A stretch of DNA of 5,041 nt from Bacteroidales bacterium (GCA_017651645.1 JAGCCO010000179.1:1-5041), one strand, 5' to 3'; shown: positions 1 through 5,041, counted from the stretch's first letter. The notes: generated by a model not told the origin, from the letters alone. Numbers and translations are program-made.

Positions 1-140
1 AAAGTACATATTTGCCATACAGCATCTCGACGGGAGTGATTAGGTTTTATCAATCATAACTTATCACTAACCTCCGTCTTCTTGACGTGCGCTAAATGCG
101 GTCAAGGATGTGGAGAATTCAGCCTTTCAAGAGTTTTTCT
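1..140. other. Leader region without a callable gene; two imperfect hairpins
   Basis: I see no gene I can support here. Short open frames run in from the left edge (plus-strand frames ending at the TAG at 41-43 and the TAA at 57-59; a minus-strand ATG at 25 reading off the window), and any of them could be a gene end, but there is too little to choose. Two imperfect inverted repeats are visible. In the first, GACGG (29-33) and AGTGAT (35-40) pair with ATCACT (63-68) and CCGTC (74-78), leaving a 5-nt bulge on the right side. In the second, CTTGAC (81-86) pairs with GTCAAG (101-106), with an inner CGC/GCG (90-92 with 98-100). They may be an upstream gene's terminator or operator sites for the promoter at 141-148; neither is followed by a T-run. 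Confidence 0.4.
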
Positions 141-148
141 TATCTTTG
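141..148 (+). promoter_or_regulatory. Bacteroidota-type promoter (-7 element) for the Mrr-type nuclease gene
   Basis: TATCTTTG is an exact match to the Bacteroidota sigma-ABfr -7 consensus TAnnTTTG. It lies 23 bp upstream of the ATG at 172, which puts transcription initiation at about 152-155 and gives a very short leader of roughly 20 nt. No convincing TTG-type -33 element is visible at the expected distance (about 115-122). There is no Shine-Dalgarno sequence before the ATG, only an A-rich CCACACAAT stretch, as is usual in this phylum. Confidence 0.65.
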
Positions 149-171
149 TTTATTCGTAAAACCCACACAAT

Positions 172-1854
172 ATGTCTATTGCTCTTTACTTTATCATTTC
201 TGTAGCCGCCATAGGTGTCGGTTTATTGATTTTCAAAACAGCAAAGCAGTCTAAGAGCGAAAAAGAGCAACGCGAGATAAAGAATGAGGAGAATCGGGCC
301 AAAATGGCTTCCCTTCGCGAACGGAAAGAGCAGAAGAAGCAGGAAAGGCTTGCGATGGAAGAGCAAAAGAAGCGTGAGCAGGCAGCCTTGGAAGAGCAGC
401 GCCAGCAAGAGCTATTACGTTGGCAGGAAGAACAGAAAAAACGCTTGGATGAACAAAACAGGGCTCTTGCCAAACTCGGGTTAGTCGAGGTCGAAGGCGA
501 CGAGGATGAGGACGAAGATTACGTGGAGGATTACGGATATACCTCTCTTGAATACCAAACGAACGAGAATCTGGATATTGATAAACTTTTCAAATATGTA
601 AGCAAGTTTGACTTAGAGGACGAATCGTTCAAAATATGGATTAATGCATCATCAGGCAACTCCATGTGTTTTGCCTTTAATGTCGAAGAGAATGTTTGTT
701 TTGCAAGAGTTGGAGAGGGGGCAGTTAAGAAATTCCAATCAAAGAAGGCATTGAGGAATTTCGTGTGGTGCTTTTGTCAAAACGAGCAGATTACAGAAAG
801 GAATAAAAGGATAGATTCTATACTTGCTACTGGAATCGACTCGTCACCAAGGCTCCAATCAAAAGAAAGTGCTGTGGATGCGTATTTGACCGCAATTCTT
901 ACAAACTCGGATTATGATGGTTTATTCGAAAAGCACATGTCTGTTATTTGTGAGAATAGCATTGCCCTGATTGAATATGAGCTTCCGGCGAAAGACGATT
1001 TGCCTTGGGTGAAAGAGTACCGGTATATAGCAGCCAGCAATTCAATTAAGGAGTCATCTATGGCCGAATCCGTTATCTCCAAAACCTATGAGCAACTTTT
1101 GTATTCCATATGTCTCCGTTCTATTTATGAAATCAGTATTGCCCCAAAGGCGGAAAGCATACAATCTATCGTCTTTAATGGATTCGTGACCGCCATCAAT
1201 CGTGCTAACGGTATAAAAGAGCGTAAGTGTATCCTTTCTATGCAGGTTTCCAAGGAACGATTCCTTTCTATGGAGTTAAGAAATGTCGACCCGAAGAAAT
1301 GTTTCAAATCCTTAAAGGGAGTATCAGCCGCGCATCTTATAGATATATCGCCGGTACAGCCGGTTCTTACATTCAATAGAAACGATCATCGATTCGTTGA
1401 AGGTAAAGATGTTCAGATGAATTCTGGTACCAATCTCGCTTCAATGGACTGGGAAGACTTTGAGCATTTGGTAAGGGAACTATTCGAAATTGAATTCTCG
1501 AGAAATGGCGGAGAGGTACGTGTGACTCAGGCAAGCCGTGATGGCGGTGTCGACGCAGTTGTTTTTGATCCAGATCCTTTACGAGGTGGAAAGATAGTTA
1601 TTCAGGCCAAGCGATATACCAATACTGTTGGTGTATCTGCCGTGCGAGATCTCTATGGCACTGTCATAAACGAAGGAGCCAATTCCGGCATCCTCATTAC
1701 CACTTCTGACTATGGCCACGATTCCTACGAATTTGCCAAGGATAAACCGCTGAAACTCCTAAATGGCGGTCATCTGCTGGCGCTCCTGCATAAGAACGGG
1801 AAAGCAGGCTATATCAATATTCAGGAAGCCAAGGAGACTCTCAGAGAAGAATAA
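172..1854 (+). CDS. Membrane-anchored Mrr-type restriction endonuclease
   Basis: This is a predicted DNA endonuclease of the Mrr_cat/PD-(D/E)xK class. Residues 3-21 are one hydrophobic membrane span followed by lysines, so the rest should be cytoplasmic. Residues 25-102 are a highly charged E/K/Q/R coiled coil, and 108-120 form an acidic linker rich in D and E. From about residue 222 to the end the protein resembles a widespread family of Mrr-like nucleases; its middle part carries a VDAYLTAILTNSDY stretch, a YELP motif and a FNG motif before the nuclease domain at about 425-545. Within that domain I see E431 (WEDFEHLV helix), D461 in DGGVD and Q478-A-K480 in IVIQAKRY, the expected E...D...QxK catalytic set, followed by the ILITTS strand. 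All key residues are present, so it is probably active. Mrr-family enzymes commonly cut modified or foreign DNA; the target here cannot be read from the sequence. The chosen ATG lies just after a promoter and keeps the membrane segment. The gene stands alone with its own promoter. Confidence 0.9.
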   Translation: MSIALYFIISVAAIGVGLLIFKTAKQSKSEKEQREIKNEENRAKMASLRERKEQKKQERLAMEEQKKREQAALEEQRQQELLRWQEEQKKRLDEQNRALAKLGLVEVEGDEDEDEDYVEDYGYTSLEYQTNENLDIDKLFKYVSKFDLEDESFKIWINASSGNSMCFAFNVEENVCFARVGEGAVKKFQSKKALRNFVWCFCQNEQITERNKRIDSILATGIDSSPRLQSKESAVDAYLTAILTNSDYDGLFEKHMSVICENSIALIEYELPAKDDLPWVKEYRYIAASNSIKESSMAESVISKTYEQLLYSICLRSIYEISIAPKAESIQSIVFNGFVTAINRANGIKERKCILSMQVSKERFLSMELRNVDPKKCFKSLKGVSAAHLIDISPVQPVLTFNRNDHRFVEGKDVQMNSGTNLASMDWEDFEHLVRELFEIEFSRNGGEVRVTQASRDGGVDAVVFDPDPLRGGKIVIQAKRYTNTVGVSAVRDLYGTVINEGANSGILITTSDYGHDSYEFAKDKPLKLLNGGHLLALLHKNGKAGYINIQEAKETLREE

Positions 1855-1889
1855 GGCCGATTATGTCCTATGCCGAAATAATCCAGGCC
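1855..1889 (+). terminator. Inverted repeat directly after the nuclease stop codon, possible terminator
   Basis: Starting on the base after the TAA, GGCC (1855-1858) plus GATTAT (1859-1864) can pair with ATAATC (1878-1883) plus GGCC (1886-1889), with a 2-nt CA bulge, giving a 10-bp stem and a 13-nt loop. The position suits a 3'-end structure, but no T-run follows (the next bases are GATGAAATATG). It may therefore be a processing or stabilising hairpin rather than an intrinsic terminator. GGCCGAT also occurs as a direct repeat at 1855-1861 and 1886-1892. Confidence 0.35.
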
Positions 1890-1936
1890 GATGAAATATG
1901 AAAAGCGCAATCCCTCTTCTCTCCGCGCTGGGCGCT

Positions 1937-1957
1937 CCGGTCAGAGACTTGCTAGTT
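1937..1957 (+). repeat. Repeat copy A (CCGGTCAGAGACTTG..., direct orientation)
   Basis: CCGGTCAGAGACTTGCTAGTT is the first of three related units within about 100 bp. It matches copy C (2017-2039) as a direct repeat, differing by a 2-nt gap and three substitutions, and is complementary to copy B (1995-2011), with a 2-nt gap and one mismatch. It is embedded in the GC-rich block. I do not recognise a named repeat family. Confidence 0.6.
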
Positions 1958-1994
1958 CCGCGCCCGCGCTCCGCGCGATAAAAGGAAATAAGGT

Positions 1995-2011
1995 CAAGAG
2001 TCTGTGACCGG
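1995..2011 (-). repeat. Repeat copy B (inverted orientation)
   Basis: The plus strand reads CAAGAGTCTGTGACCGG; its reverse complement, CCGGTCACAGACTCTTG, is the same unit as copies A and C. B can pair either with A (upstream) or with C (downstream). The B:C pairing is the stronger one: a 12-bp perfect outer stem, one A/C mismatch and a 4-bp inner stem. Confidence 0.65.
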
Positions 2012-2033
2012 ACAAGCCGGCCACAGACTCTTG
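1995..2033 (-). terminator. Strong hairpin terminator reading on the minus strand
   Basis: CAAGAGTCTGTG (1995-2006) is a perfect reverse complement of CACAGACTCTTG (2022-2033). Inside, CCGG (2008-2011) pairs with CCGG (2017-2020) around an ACAAG loop, with one mismatch (A2007/C2021). Read on the minus strand, the hairpin is followed by the T-rich tail ACCTTATTTCCTTTTATC, as expected for an intrinsic terminator. The plus-strand side has no T-run, so the direction is minus. It would serve the minus-strand remnant just upstream of it, and no intact gene in the window needs it. Confidence 0.6.
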
Positions 2034-2039
2034 CTGGTT
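2017..2039 (+). repeat. Repeat copy C (direct orientation)
   Basis: This copy begins CCGGCCACAGACTCTTG and continues CTGGTT, parallel to CTAGTT in copy A, so the A/C similarity extends beyond the part that pairs with B. That extension argues for a duplicated sequence unit rather than similarity forced only by hairpin complementarity. Confidence 0.6.
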
Positions 2040-2280
2040 AGTCCCCCTTGCCCCCAGGGAGCATAATCGCCCGGGAGCCGTTGTCCCGGCGTGACCGAAA
2101 GTACCCCGAATCCGCGAAGATTAACATAATCCGGAGTGCACTCAACCAGGAGCTTTTGGAATTCATTCAGATCGTTATAAACATCTATGATTTCGCGTGT
2201 CTTTTCACTCCTTGCTTACGACAGATTTCGGAATACTGCTACATGCGGACAATAATTAGACAATCTCTCTTCCCCAATTC

Positions 2281-2314
2281 ATTAGATCCATCTATCTTTG
2301 TAGATGGGTCTAAT
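2281..2314. repeat. Near-perfect palindrome enclosing a promoter (candidate operator)
   Basis: ATTAGATCCATCTA (2281-2294) is the reverse complement of TAGATGGGTCTAAT (2301-2314) at 13 of 14 positions, the exception being a T/G wobble, with a 6-bp centre TCTTTG. The left arm supplies the TA of the promoter, the centre supplies the rest, and the predicted start of transcription falls in the right arm. A dimeric repressor bound here would block the polymerase directly. No T-run follows, so it does not look like a terminator. Confidence 0.7.
2293..2300 (+). promoter_or_regulatory. Bacteroidota-type promoter (-7 element) for the HNH gene
   Basis: TATCTTTG is the same exact TAnnTTTG match as at 141-148. 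It lies at the centre of the 34-bp palindrome. Transcription should begin at about 2304-2308, which makes the ATG at 2304 an implausible translation start and favours a downstream one. No clear -33 TTG is seen at about 2268-2274, which would fit a regulated rather than a strong constitutive promoter. Confidence 0.6.
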
Positions 2315-2375
2315 CCCGTATTTGTGTATGATCCGGTTCACTTTTTTCAGACTCGCCAACCCGCCCATCCTCCAT

Positions 2376-3638
2376 ATGGACTTTGCTCGAAGGCAGAAAG
2401 AGATCGCCCTCTTCGCCTCACTAATAAATGGTGATGCCAACAATTGGGAGATCAAAAAAAAGCAAATCATGACGGAGGCCTTCAAAGAACGACTTAAGCT
2501 ATTGGATGTTATCGGGGATAGTTCTTATCGCATCAAGCATTTTCTTGAGGAGATTCCAGAGGGGCAGCAATTCCTGGTTGTCCCCGGTCATATCGAGGAC
2601 GAACTTGAGTACCACCTTTATCTCACTCAGCTCGCCAAATTAAATGGAGTTATACCCGAACCCTCTGCCATGGACCGCATCGGTAGTTATCTCTGGGAGC
2701 ACTATGAAGTACGGATTTACAAGGGCGATGAAAGACGTAGCATCGGTGTCTATGACAAGAACTTGAGAGTCTGCCGATTCTGCGGAAAGAAAATGCCGGA
2801 AGTCAGTTTCAAGCACAAGTCACACGCCATATCGGAAGCTCTGGGGAACAAAGGATTGGTATGTCTGGAAGAGTGTGATGACTGCAACAAACGTTTCAAT
2901 GAATCCATCGAGCAGGATTTGATCCAGATGATGTTGCCACATCTGCAACTGCACGGAATATCCGGGAAAAACGGCATACCGGTAATCAAGGGAGATGGTT
3001 TCACTATGAAACTCGACACAAGCACCAGAGCCACCCTTGGCCGGGACACTATCAAATACATCTTTCGAGATATGCCTAACAGCAAGGATCCGCAGAAGAT
3101 TTTTGCTGGCATAAACAAAGATTACGATCCTTTCCTTCAATATACGCCTCAGAACATATACAAATGCCTCTGCAAATATGCTTTGAGCCTGATGGACGCT
3201 TCTGAATTGACGTTTTTTAAGGATACTATCGCCTGGATCAACGAACCACTTGCCAAACACAGATTGCCACCCATTTGGCTCTATTCTGTAAACAAAGAGG
3301 GCGAGACCCGGGAACTGACCACATCGATGATCATCATGCGAAGGAAGCACAAGGGAAAAGATCTTCCGTATTGCTGGGCTATCATAATAATTTCAGGAGA
3401 GCCATACCTCTTCATCATCCCATTCTGCTCGCAGGACAAGTATAAGTTTGTGAGGAAGGCGCGGCTAGACTTCTTTATGAGCGGGATCAAGAACATGATG
3501 CAGAACATCCAATTCCAACCAAGAGATATGAACGGCATAACCCCTGTTAAAACAAGAATCCGTTTGTCGTTTGAAATCTCTCCAAACTGCGAAGAAGGAC
3601 GGGACTACTACATCCTTGAGCCAGAAAAGCAGAAATAG
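2376..3638 (+). CDS. HNH endonuclease-domain protein (HNH_5-like)
   Basis: This is a predicted metal-dependent nuclease with a zinc-stabilised HNH (beta-beta-alpha-metal) module. Numbered from the ATG at 2376 (420 aa), it shows C133-x2-C136 (CRFCG), the SH150AISEALGN segment that holds the candidate catalytic histidine, C167-x2-C170 followed by N171 (CDDCNKRF), and E179 in IEQDL. This is the layout of HNH_5 proteins, where the usual E-H or D-H pair reads S-H here. The flanks, about 130 residues before and 240 after the HNH module, contain no motif I recognise; no membrane segment or signal peptide is evident. The frame opens at 2304, but that ATG lies inside the promoter palindrome; 2376 gives coding-like sequence from its first codons, and 2469 (MTEAFKERL) is a third possibility. 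There is no Shine-Dalgarno at any of them. The gene is monocistronic with its own promoter. The substrate cannot be told; its place between an Mrr-type nuclease and a TIR gene suggests, but does not prove, a defence role. Confidence 0.75.
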   Translation: MDFARRQKEIALFASLINGDANNWEIKKKQIMTEAFKERLKLLDVIGDSSYRIKHFLEEIPEGQQFLVVPGHIEDELEYHLYLTQLAKLNGVIPEPSAMDRIGSYLWEHYEVRIYKGDERRSIGVYDKNLRVCRFCGKKMPEVSFKHKSHAISEALGNKGLVCLEECDDCNKRFNESIEQDLIQMMLPHLQLHGISGKNGIPVIKGDGFTMKLDTSTRATLGRDTIKYIFRDMPNSKDPQKIFAGINKDYDPFLQYTPQNIYKCLCKYALSLMDASELTFFKDTIAWINEPLAKHRLPPIWLYSVNKEGETRELTTSMIIMRRKHKGKDLPYCWAIIIISGEPYLFIIPFCSQDKYKFVRKARLDFFMSGIKNMMQNIQFQPRDMNGITPVKTRIRLSFEISPNCEEGRDYYILEPEKQK

Positions 3639-3704
3639 TATCCGAAGGAGGATTATTCGCTATTAACTACCTGCACTGCCATAACAATACTTTTCTCGAT
3701 TTCT

Positions 3705-3739
3705 GAAGAAACCGTAGTTTGATAGAACTGACTTTTTTC
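3705..3739 (+). terminator. Weak stem-loop with T-run between convergent genes
   Basis: TAGTTT (3715-3720) can pair with GAACTG (3725-3730) around GATA, partly through G/T wobbles, shortly before a run of six T (3733-3738). GAAGAAA (3705-3711) can also pair with TTTTTTC (3733-3739). The position, 70-100 bp after the HNH stop and before the convergent TIR gene, suits a terminator, but the stem is weak. I see no better candidate in the 113 bp between the two genes. Confidence 0.25.
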
Positions 3740-3751
3740 GTTTTGGCCATA

Positions 3752-4657
3752 CTACCTCACATATTTACGATTCTTCACAATCTCTGACAATTTATAATCT
3801 TCTGATTCGATTCTTTCTCCTAAAGAGGTGGTTACGATTGCTTTGATGGTAGCATTAGGATCATTATCAACCATTCTGGCAAACATTTCAATGTTGCCTG
3901 GCACCAACTTATATGACACTGATACCTGCTGCCCATATTCAAGTTTAACGGGGAAATGTACCGGAACAACTGAATTCAACATTAAGAAACTGTCAGATTC
4001 TCCTTCGATGGGTACGGATACAATGAAGGTCGGCTGATTGAAATACCGTATTTCCTTGTTGATATTTGTGATTTGAACACCAATGGCTATTCCATTAATA
4101 ATCCCATTCGGTCTGCCCCAGAAGGTTTCAAACAGGATGTTCTGACTGAGATAGACTTTCGCAACAGCTTCTTGGTTTAGACAAATATGAGTATTTGATT
4201 TCAATAATGCAGCCGGGATTGGTTTCTCATTGGTAATAGAGTCGACAACAATCCGTACCATTTCATCATACTTTGAATCATCGGATAAGTCATCCCCGCC
4301 CCGGGCCTGAAGAGAGATGGGAAATGAGGTTTCGAACGTGCCTGAGCGCAAAATTGGATAATACTTACATGTGTCGAAATCCTGCATGAGTTCTGTACTG
4401 ATAATACTACCCTCAAATGCTACGCCTTTGCCTGCTTCGGATTTCTGTTTGTATTGAGGCGTGCCAATGACTAAAACCTTATCCGCTTTTACCAGACCTT
4501 GTTCCATGAACCGTGTGAGCGAGAAGCCTTTGGGTAGGTTTTGATCCAACAGGATTTCGAAATCGCCAAGAGCAACGAGATCATCGGTAAACTTCTTCAC
4601 CCAAGTCTTGTGCTGTTCGCTATCATGCGAGTATGAAATGAAAAGTATCTTTGGCAT
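3752..4657 (-). CDS. TIR/SEFIR-domain protein with C-terminal beta-rich domain
   Basis: Residues 1 to about 140 form a TIR-like (TIR_2/SEFIR) domain. It has the first strand ILFISYSHDS, W19, the LLDQNLPKG loop (36-44), FMEQGL (50-55), DKVLVIGTPQY (59-69), GKGVAFEGSII (76-86), STELMQ (87-92) and YYPIL (99-103). Bacterial TIR domains commonly cleave NAD+ or make NAD-derived signals; E82 and E89 are the candidate catalytic glutamates, which I cannot decide between. Residues from about 165 to 285 are predicted beta-rich and Ig-like in feel (IAIGVQITNIN, TFIVSVPIEG, VHFPVKLEYGQQVSVSYKL) and may sense a trigger or mediate assembly; I do not recognise the family. No membrane segment is seen. The ATG start is the usual one for this domain. 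The gene follows the ATPase fragment on the same strand after 65 bp with no TAnnTTTG between, so co-transcription is possible. The TAG stop is followed in frame by 32 open codons (3653-3751), discussed as a finding. Confidence 0.85.
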   Translation of the reverse strand: MPKILFISYSHDSEQHKTWVKKFTDDLVALGDFEILLDQNLPKGFSLTRFMEQGLVKADKVLVIGTPQYKQKSEAGKGVAFEGSIISTELMQDFDTCKYYPILRSGTFETSFPISLQARGGDDLSDDSKYDEMVRIVVDSITNEKPIPAALLKSNTHICLNQEAVAKVYLSQNILFETFWGRPNGIINGIAIGVQITNINKEIRYFNQPTFIVSVPIEGESDSFLMLNSVVPVHFPVKLEYGQQVSVSYKLVPGNIEMFARMVDNDPNATIKAIVTTSLGERIESEDYKLSEIVKNRKYVR

Positions 4658-4722
4658 AATGGTCTATTTCGTTTATCAATCAATTCATTATTATCTCTCG
4701 ATTAGATATCCGTTCTTTGGCC

Positions 4723-5041
4723 TCAGTCCTTAAAACACCCAATGGGTACCACATAAACCCCGTCTTCACGTCTATAGGCATACATCCCTACTCCAACTAA
4801 TACCATCATGAACGAGGGCGCCTTCATTCGTTTCGTATCAACCTTTCCTGATAGTTTTAATAACGTTTCCGCTCCTTCGTTAATCAGATCATCTCCACCT
4901 AACTTGATTTCAACTAATCCATATCGACCATCCCTCAAGTGAATGACCGCATCGCACTCCAAGCCGTTTTTGTCCCGGAAATGATACACTTTCCCGTTCA
5001 ATGCTTCCGCATATACTCTCAAATCACGAACTGCCAGTGTC
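4723..5041 (-). CDS. DUF4143-type AAA ATPase, C-terminal fragment (cut by window edge)
   Basis: Only the last 105 residues are present; the frame stays open to the window edge (AVRDLRVYAEAL at the start of the visible part), so the true start is outside and the TTG at 5022 is internal. The sequence is typical of the C-terminal DUF4143 domain of AAA_14-type ATPases. After YHFRDKNGLECDAVIHL comes GRYGLVEIKLG, giving a PD-(D/E)xK-like pattern with D30, E44 and K46 of the visible part, then GAETLLKLSGKVD and a closing YVVPIGCF strand. Whole proteins of this family are usually around 400-450 residues with an N-terminal P-loop ATPase domain, which cannot be checked here. They are very common in Bacteroidales, often in many copies, and their function is poorly known, so proximity to the TIR gene is weak evidence of a functional link. 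Confidence 0.85.
   Translation of the reverse strand, partial: TLAVRDLRVYAEALNGKVYHFRDKNGLECDAVIHLRDGRYGLVEIKLGGDDLINEGAETLLKLSGKVDTKRMKAPSFMMVLVGVGMYAYRREDGVYVVPIGCFKD

Larger units (their letters stand above)
1994..2215 (-). pseudogene. 3' remnant of a minus-strand gene of unknown function
   Basis: This is a 73-codon open frame between an in-frame TAA (2216-2218) and a TGA (1994-1996), with no ATG, GTG or TTG that could serve as a sensible start. The translation is protein-like, for example EIIDVYNDLNEFQKLLVE followed by a PDYVNLRGFGVLSV stretch and a GDYAPWGQGG stretch. Its last 14 codons are read from the hairpin, which is unlikely to be original coding sequence. Two G-runs (TGGGGGCAAGGGGGAC, near 2042-2057) lie just before them; a one-base frame change there would end the protein at the TAA at 2038-2040, five bases before the terminator stem. 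I therefore read this as the decayed C-terminal end of a gene whose 5' part is lost, with its terminator preserved. I do not recognise the family. It could still be a chance open frame. Confidence 0.4.
1890..2280. other. Intergenic region between the two nuclease genes
   Basis: There is no intact gene in this stretch. It contains, in order: an AT-rich spacer; a GC-rich block at 1921-1977 with a GGGCGC/GCGCCC inverted repeat (1930-1935 with 1960-1965); three related 20-nt repeats; a strong minus-strand hairpin terminator; a protein-like minus-strand open frame without a start codon; and an AT-rich stretch leading into the promoter palindrome at 2281. The GC-rich block stands out sharply from the AT-rich sequence on both sides. 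A long plus-strand open frame crosses from 2048 into 2434, but it has poor protein character and runs antisense to the more convincing remnant. Confidence 0.6.

Noticed and set aside
1890..2280. CRISPR array
   Set aside because: The three repeat copies alternate in orientation, are imperfect and are unevenly spaced, with no spacers of constant length and no cas genes in the window.
2281..2314. Invertible promoter (phase-variable switch)
   Set aside because: Bacteroidales do have invertible promoters flanked by inverted repeats, but here the arms enclose only 6 bp and include part of the promoter, so inversion would not reorient a promoter. An operator explains the layout better.
2048..2434. 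Plus-strand 128-codon open frame starting MPPGSIIAREPL
   Set aside because: It crosses the promoter palindrome and overlaps the start of the HNH gene in another frame, has no promoter or ribosome binding site, and lies antisense to a more protein-like minus-strand frame. It most likely exists by chance.
2820..3350. Minus-strand 176-codon open frame within the HNH gene
   Set aside because: It is fully antisense to a frame with recognisable HNH motifs, and its translation shows no motif or domain character. Other long antisense frames at 2750-3118 and 3281-3538 are rejected for the same reason.
3645..3651. AAGGAGG, a perfect Shine-Dalgarno-like sequence
   Set aside because: No start codon follows at a usable distance on the plus strand, and genes in this window do not use such sites. 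Taken as coincidence.
3639..3722. In-frame 27-codon extension after the HNH gene's TAG stop
   Set aside because: It is shorter and less protein-like than the extension on the opposite strand, and is largely antisense to it. An open run of this length is expected by chance.
3667..3750. Minus-strand 27-codon frame beginning MAKTKKVSSIKL one base after the TIR stop
   Set aside because: It is very short and has no homology I recognise; the in-frame extension of the TIR frame through the same bases is more protein-like. Its lysine-rich start follows from the A-rich strand.
4692..4708. Short inverted repeat TATCT...AGATA upstream of the TIR gene
   Set aside because: The arms are only 5 bp in AT-rich sequence, which is expected by chance, and no promoter match is associated with it.

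Overview
The window looks like chromosomal accessory DNA of a Bacteroidota, probably Bacteroidales. The main evidence is two exact matches to the Bacteroidota -7 promoter element TAnnTTTG (both TATCTTTG, at 141-148 and 2293-2300). The genes also lack Shine-Dalgarno-like leaders, and base composition is moderate. The sequence alone does not allow a species call.

Layout. 1-171 is a leader region with two imperfect hairpins and a promoter. 172-1854 (+) encodes a membrane-anchored Mrr-type restriction endonuclease. 1855-2280 has no intact gene: it holds a GC-rich stretch, three copies of a ~20-nt repeat in alternating orientation, a strong minus-strand terminator hairpin, and what looks like the 3' remnant of a minus-strand gene. 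2281-2314 is a near-perfect palindrome that contains the promoter of the next gene. 2376-3638 (+) encodes a protein with an HNH_5-type zinc/HNH nuclease module. 3752-4657 (-) encodes a TIR/SEFIR-domain protein with a beta-rich C-terminal half; its TAG stop is followed in frame by 32 more open, protein-like codons. 4723-5041 (-) is the C-terminal end of a DUF4143-type AAA ATPase cut by the window edge.

Together this is a small defence-island-like cluster: two unrelated predicted nucleases and a TIR protein side by side, with gene debris between them. The two plus-strand nuclease genes each have their own promoter and are 521 bp apart, so they look like independent modules rather than one operon. 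The TIR gene and the ATPase fragment share a strand with a 65-bp gap and could be co-transcribed. No component is proven to be defensive from sequence alone. The observations most worth a second look are the promoter-spanning palindrome, the A/B/C repeat set with the gene remnant, and the possible premature or readthrough TAG of the TIR gene.
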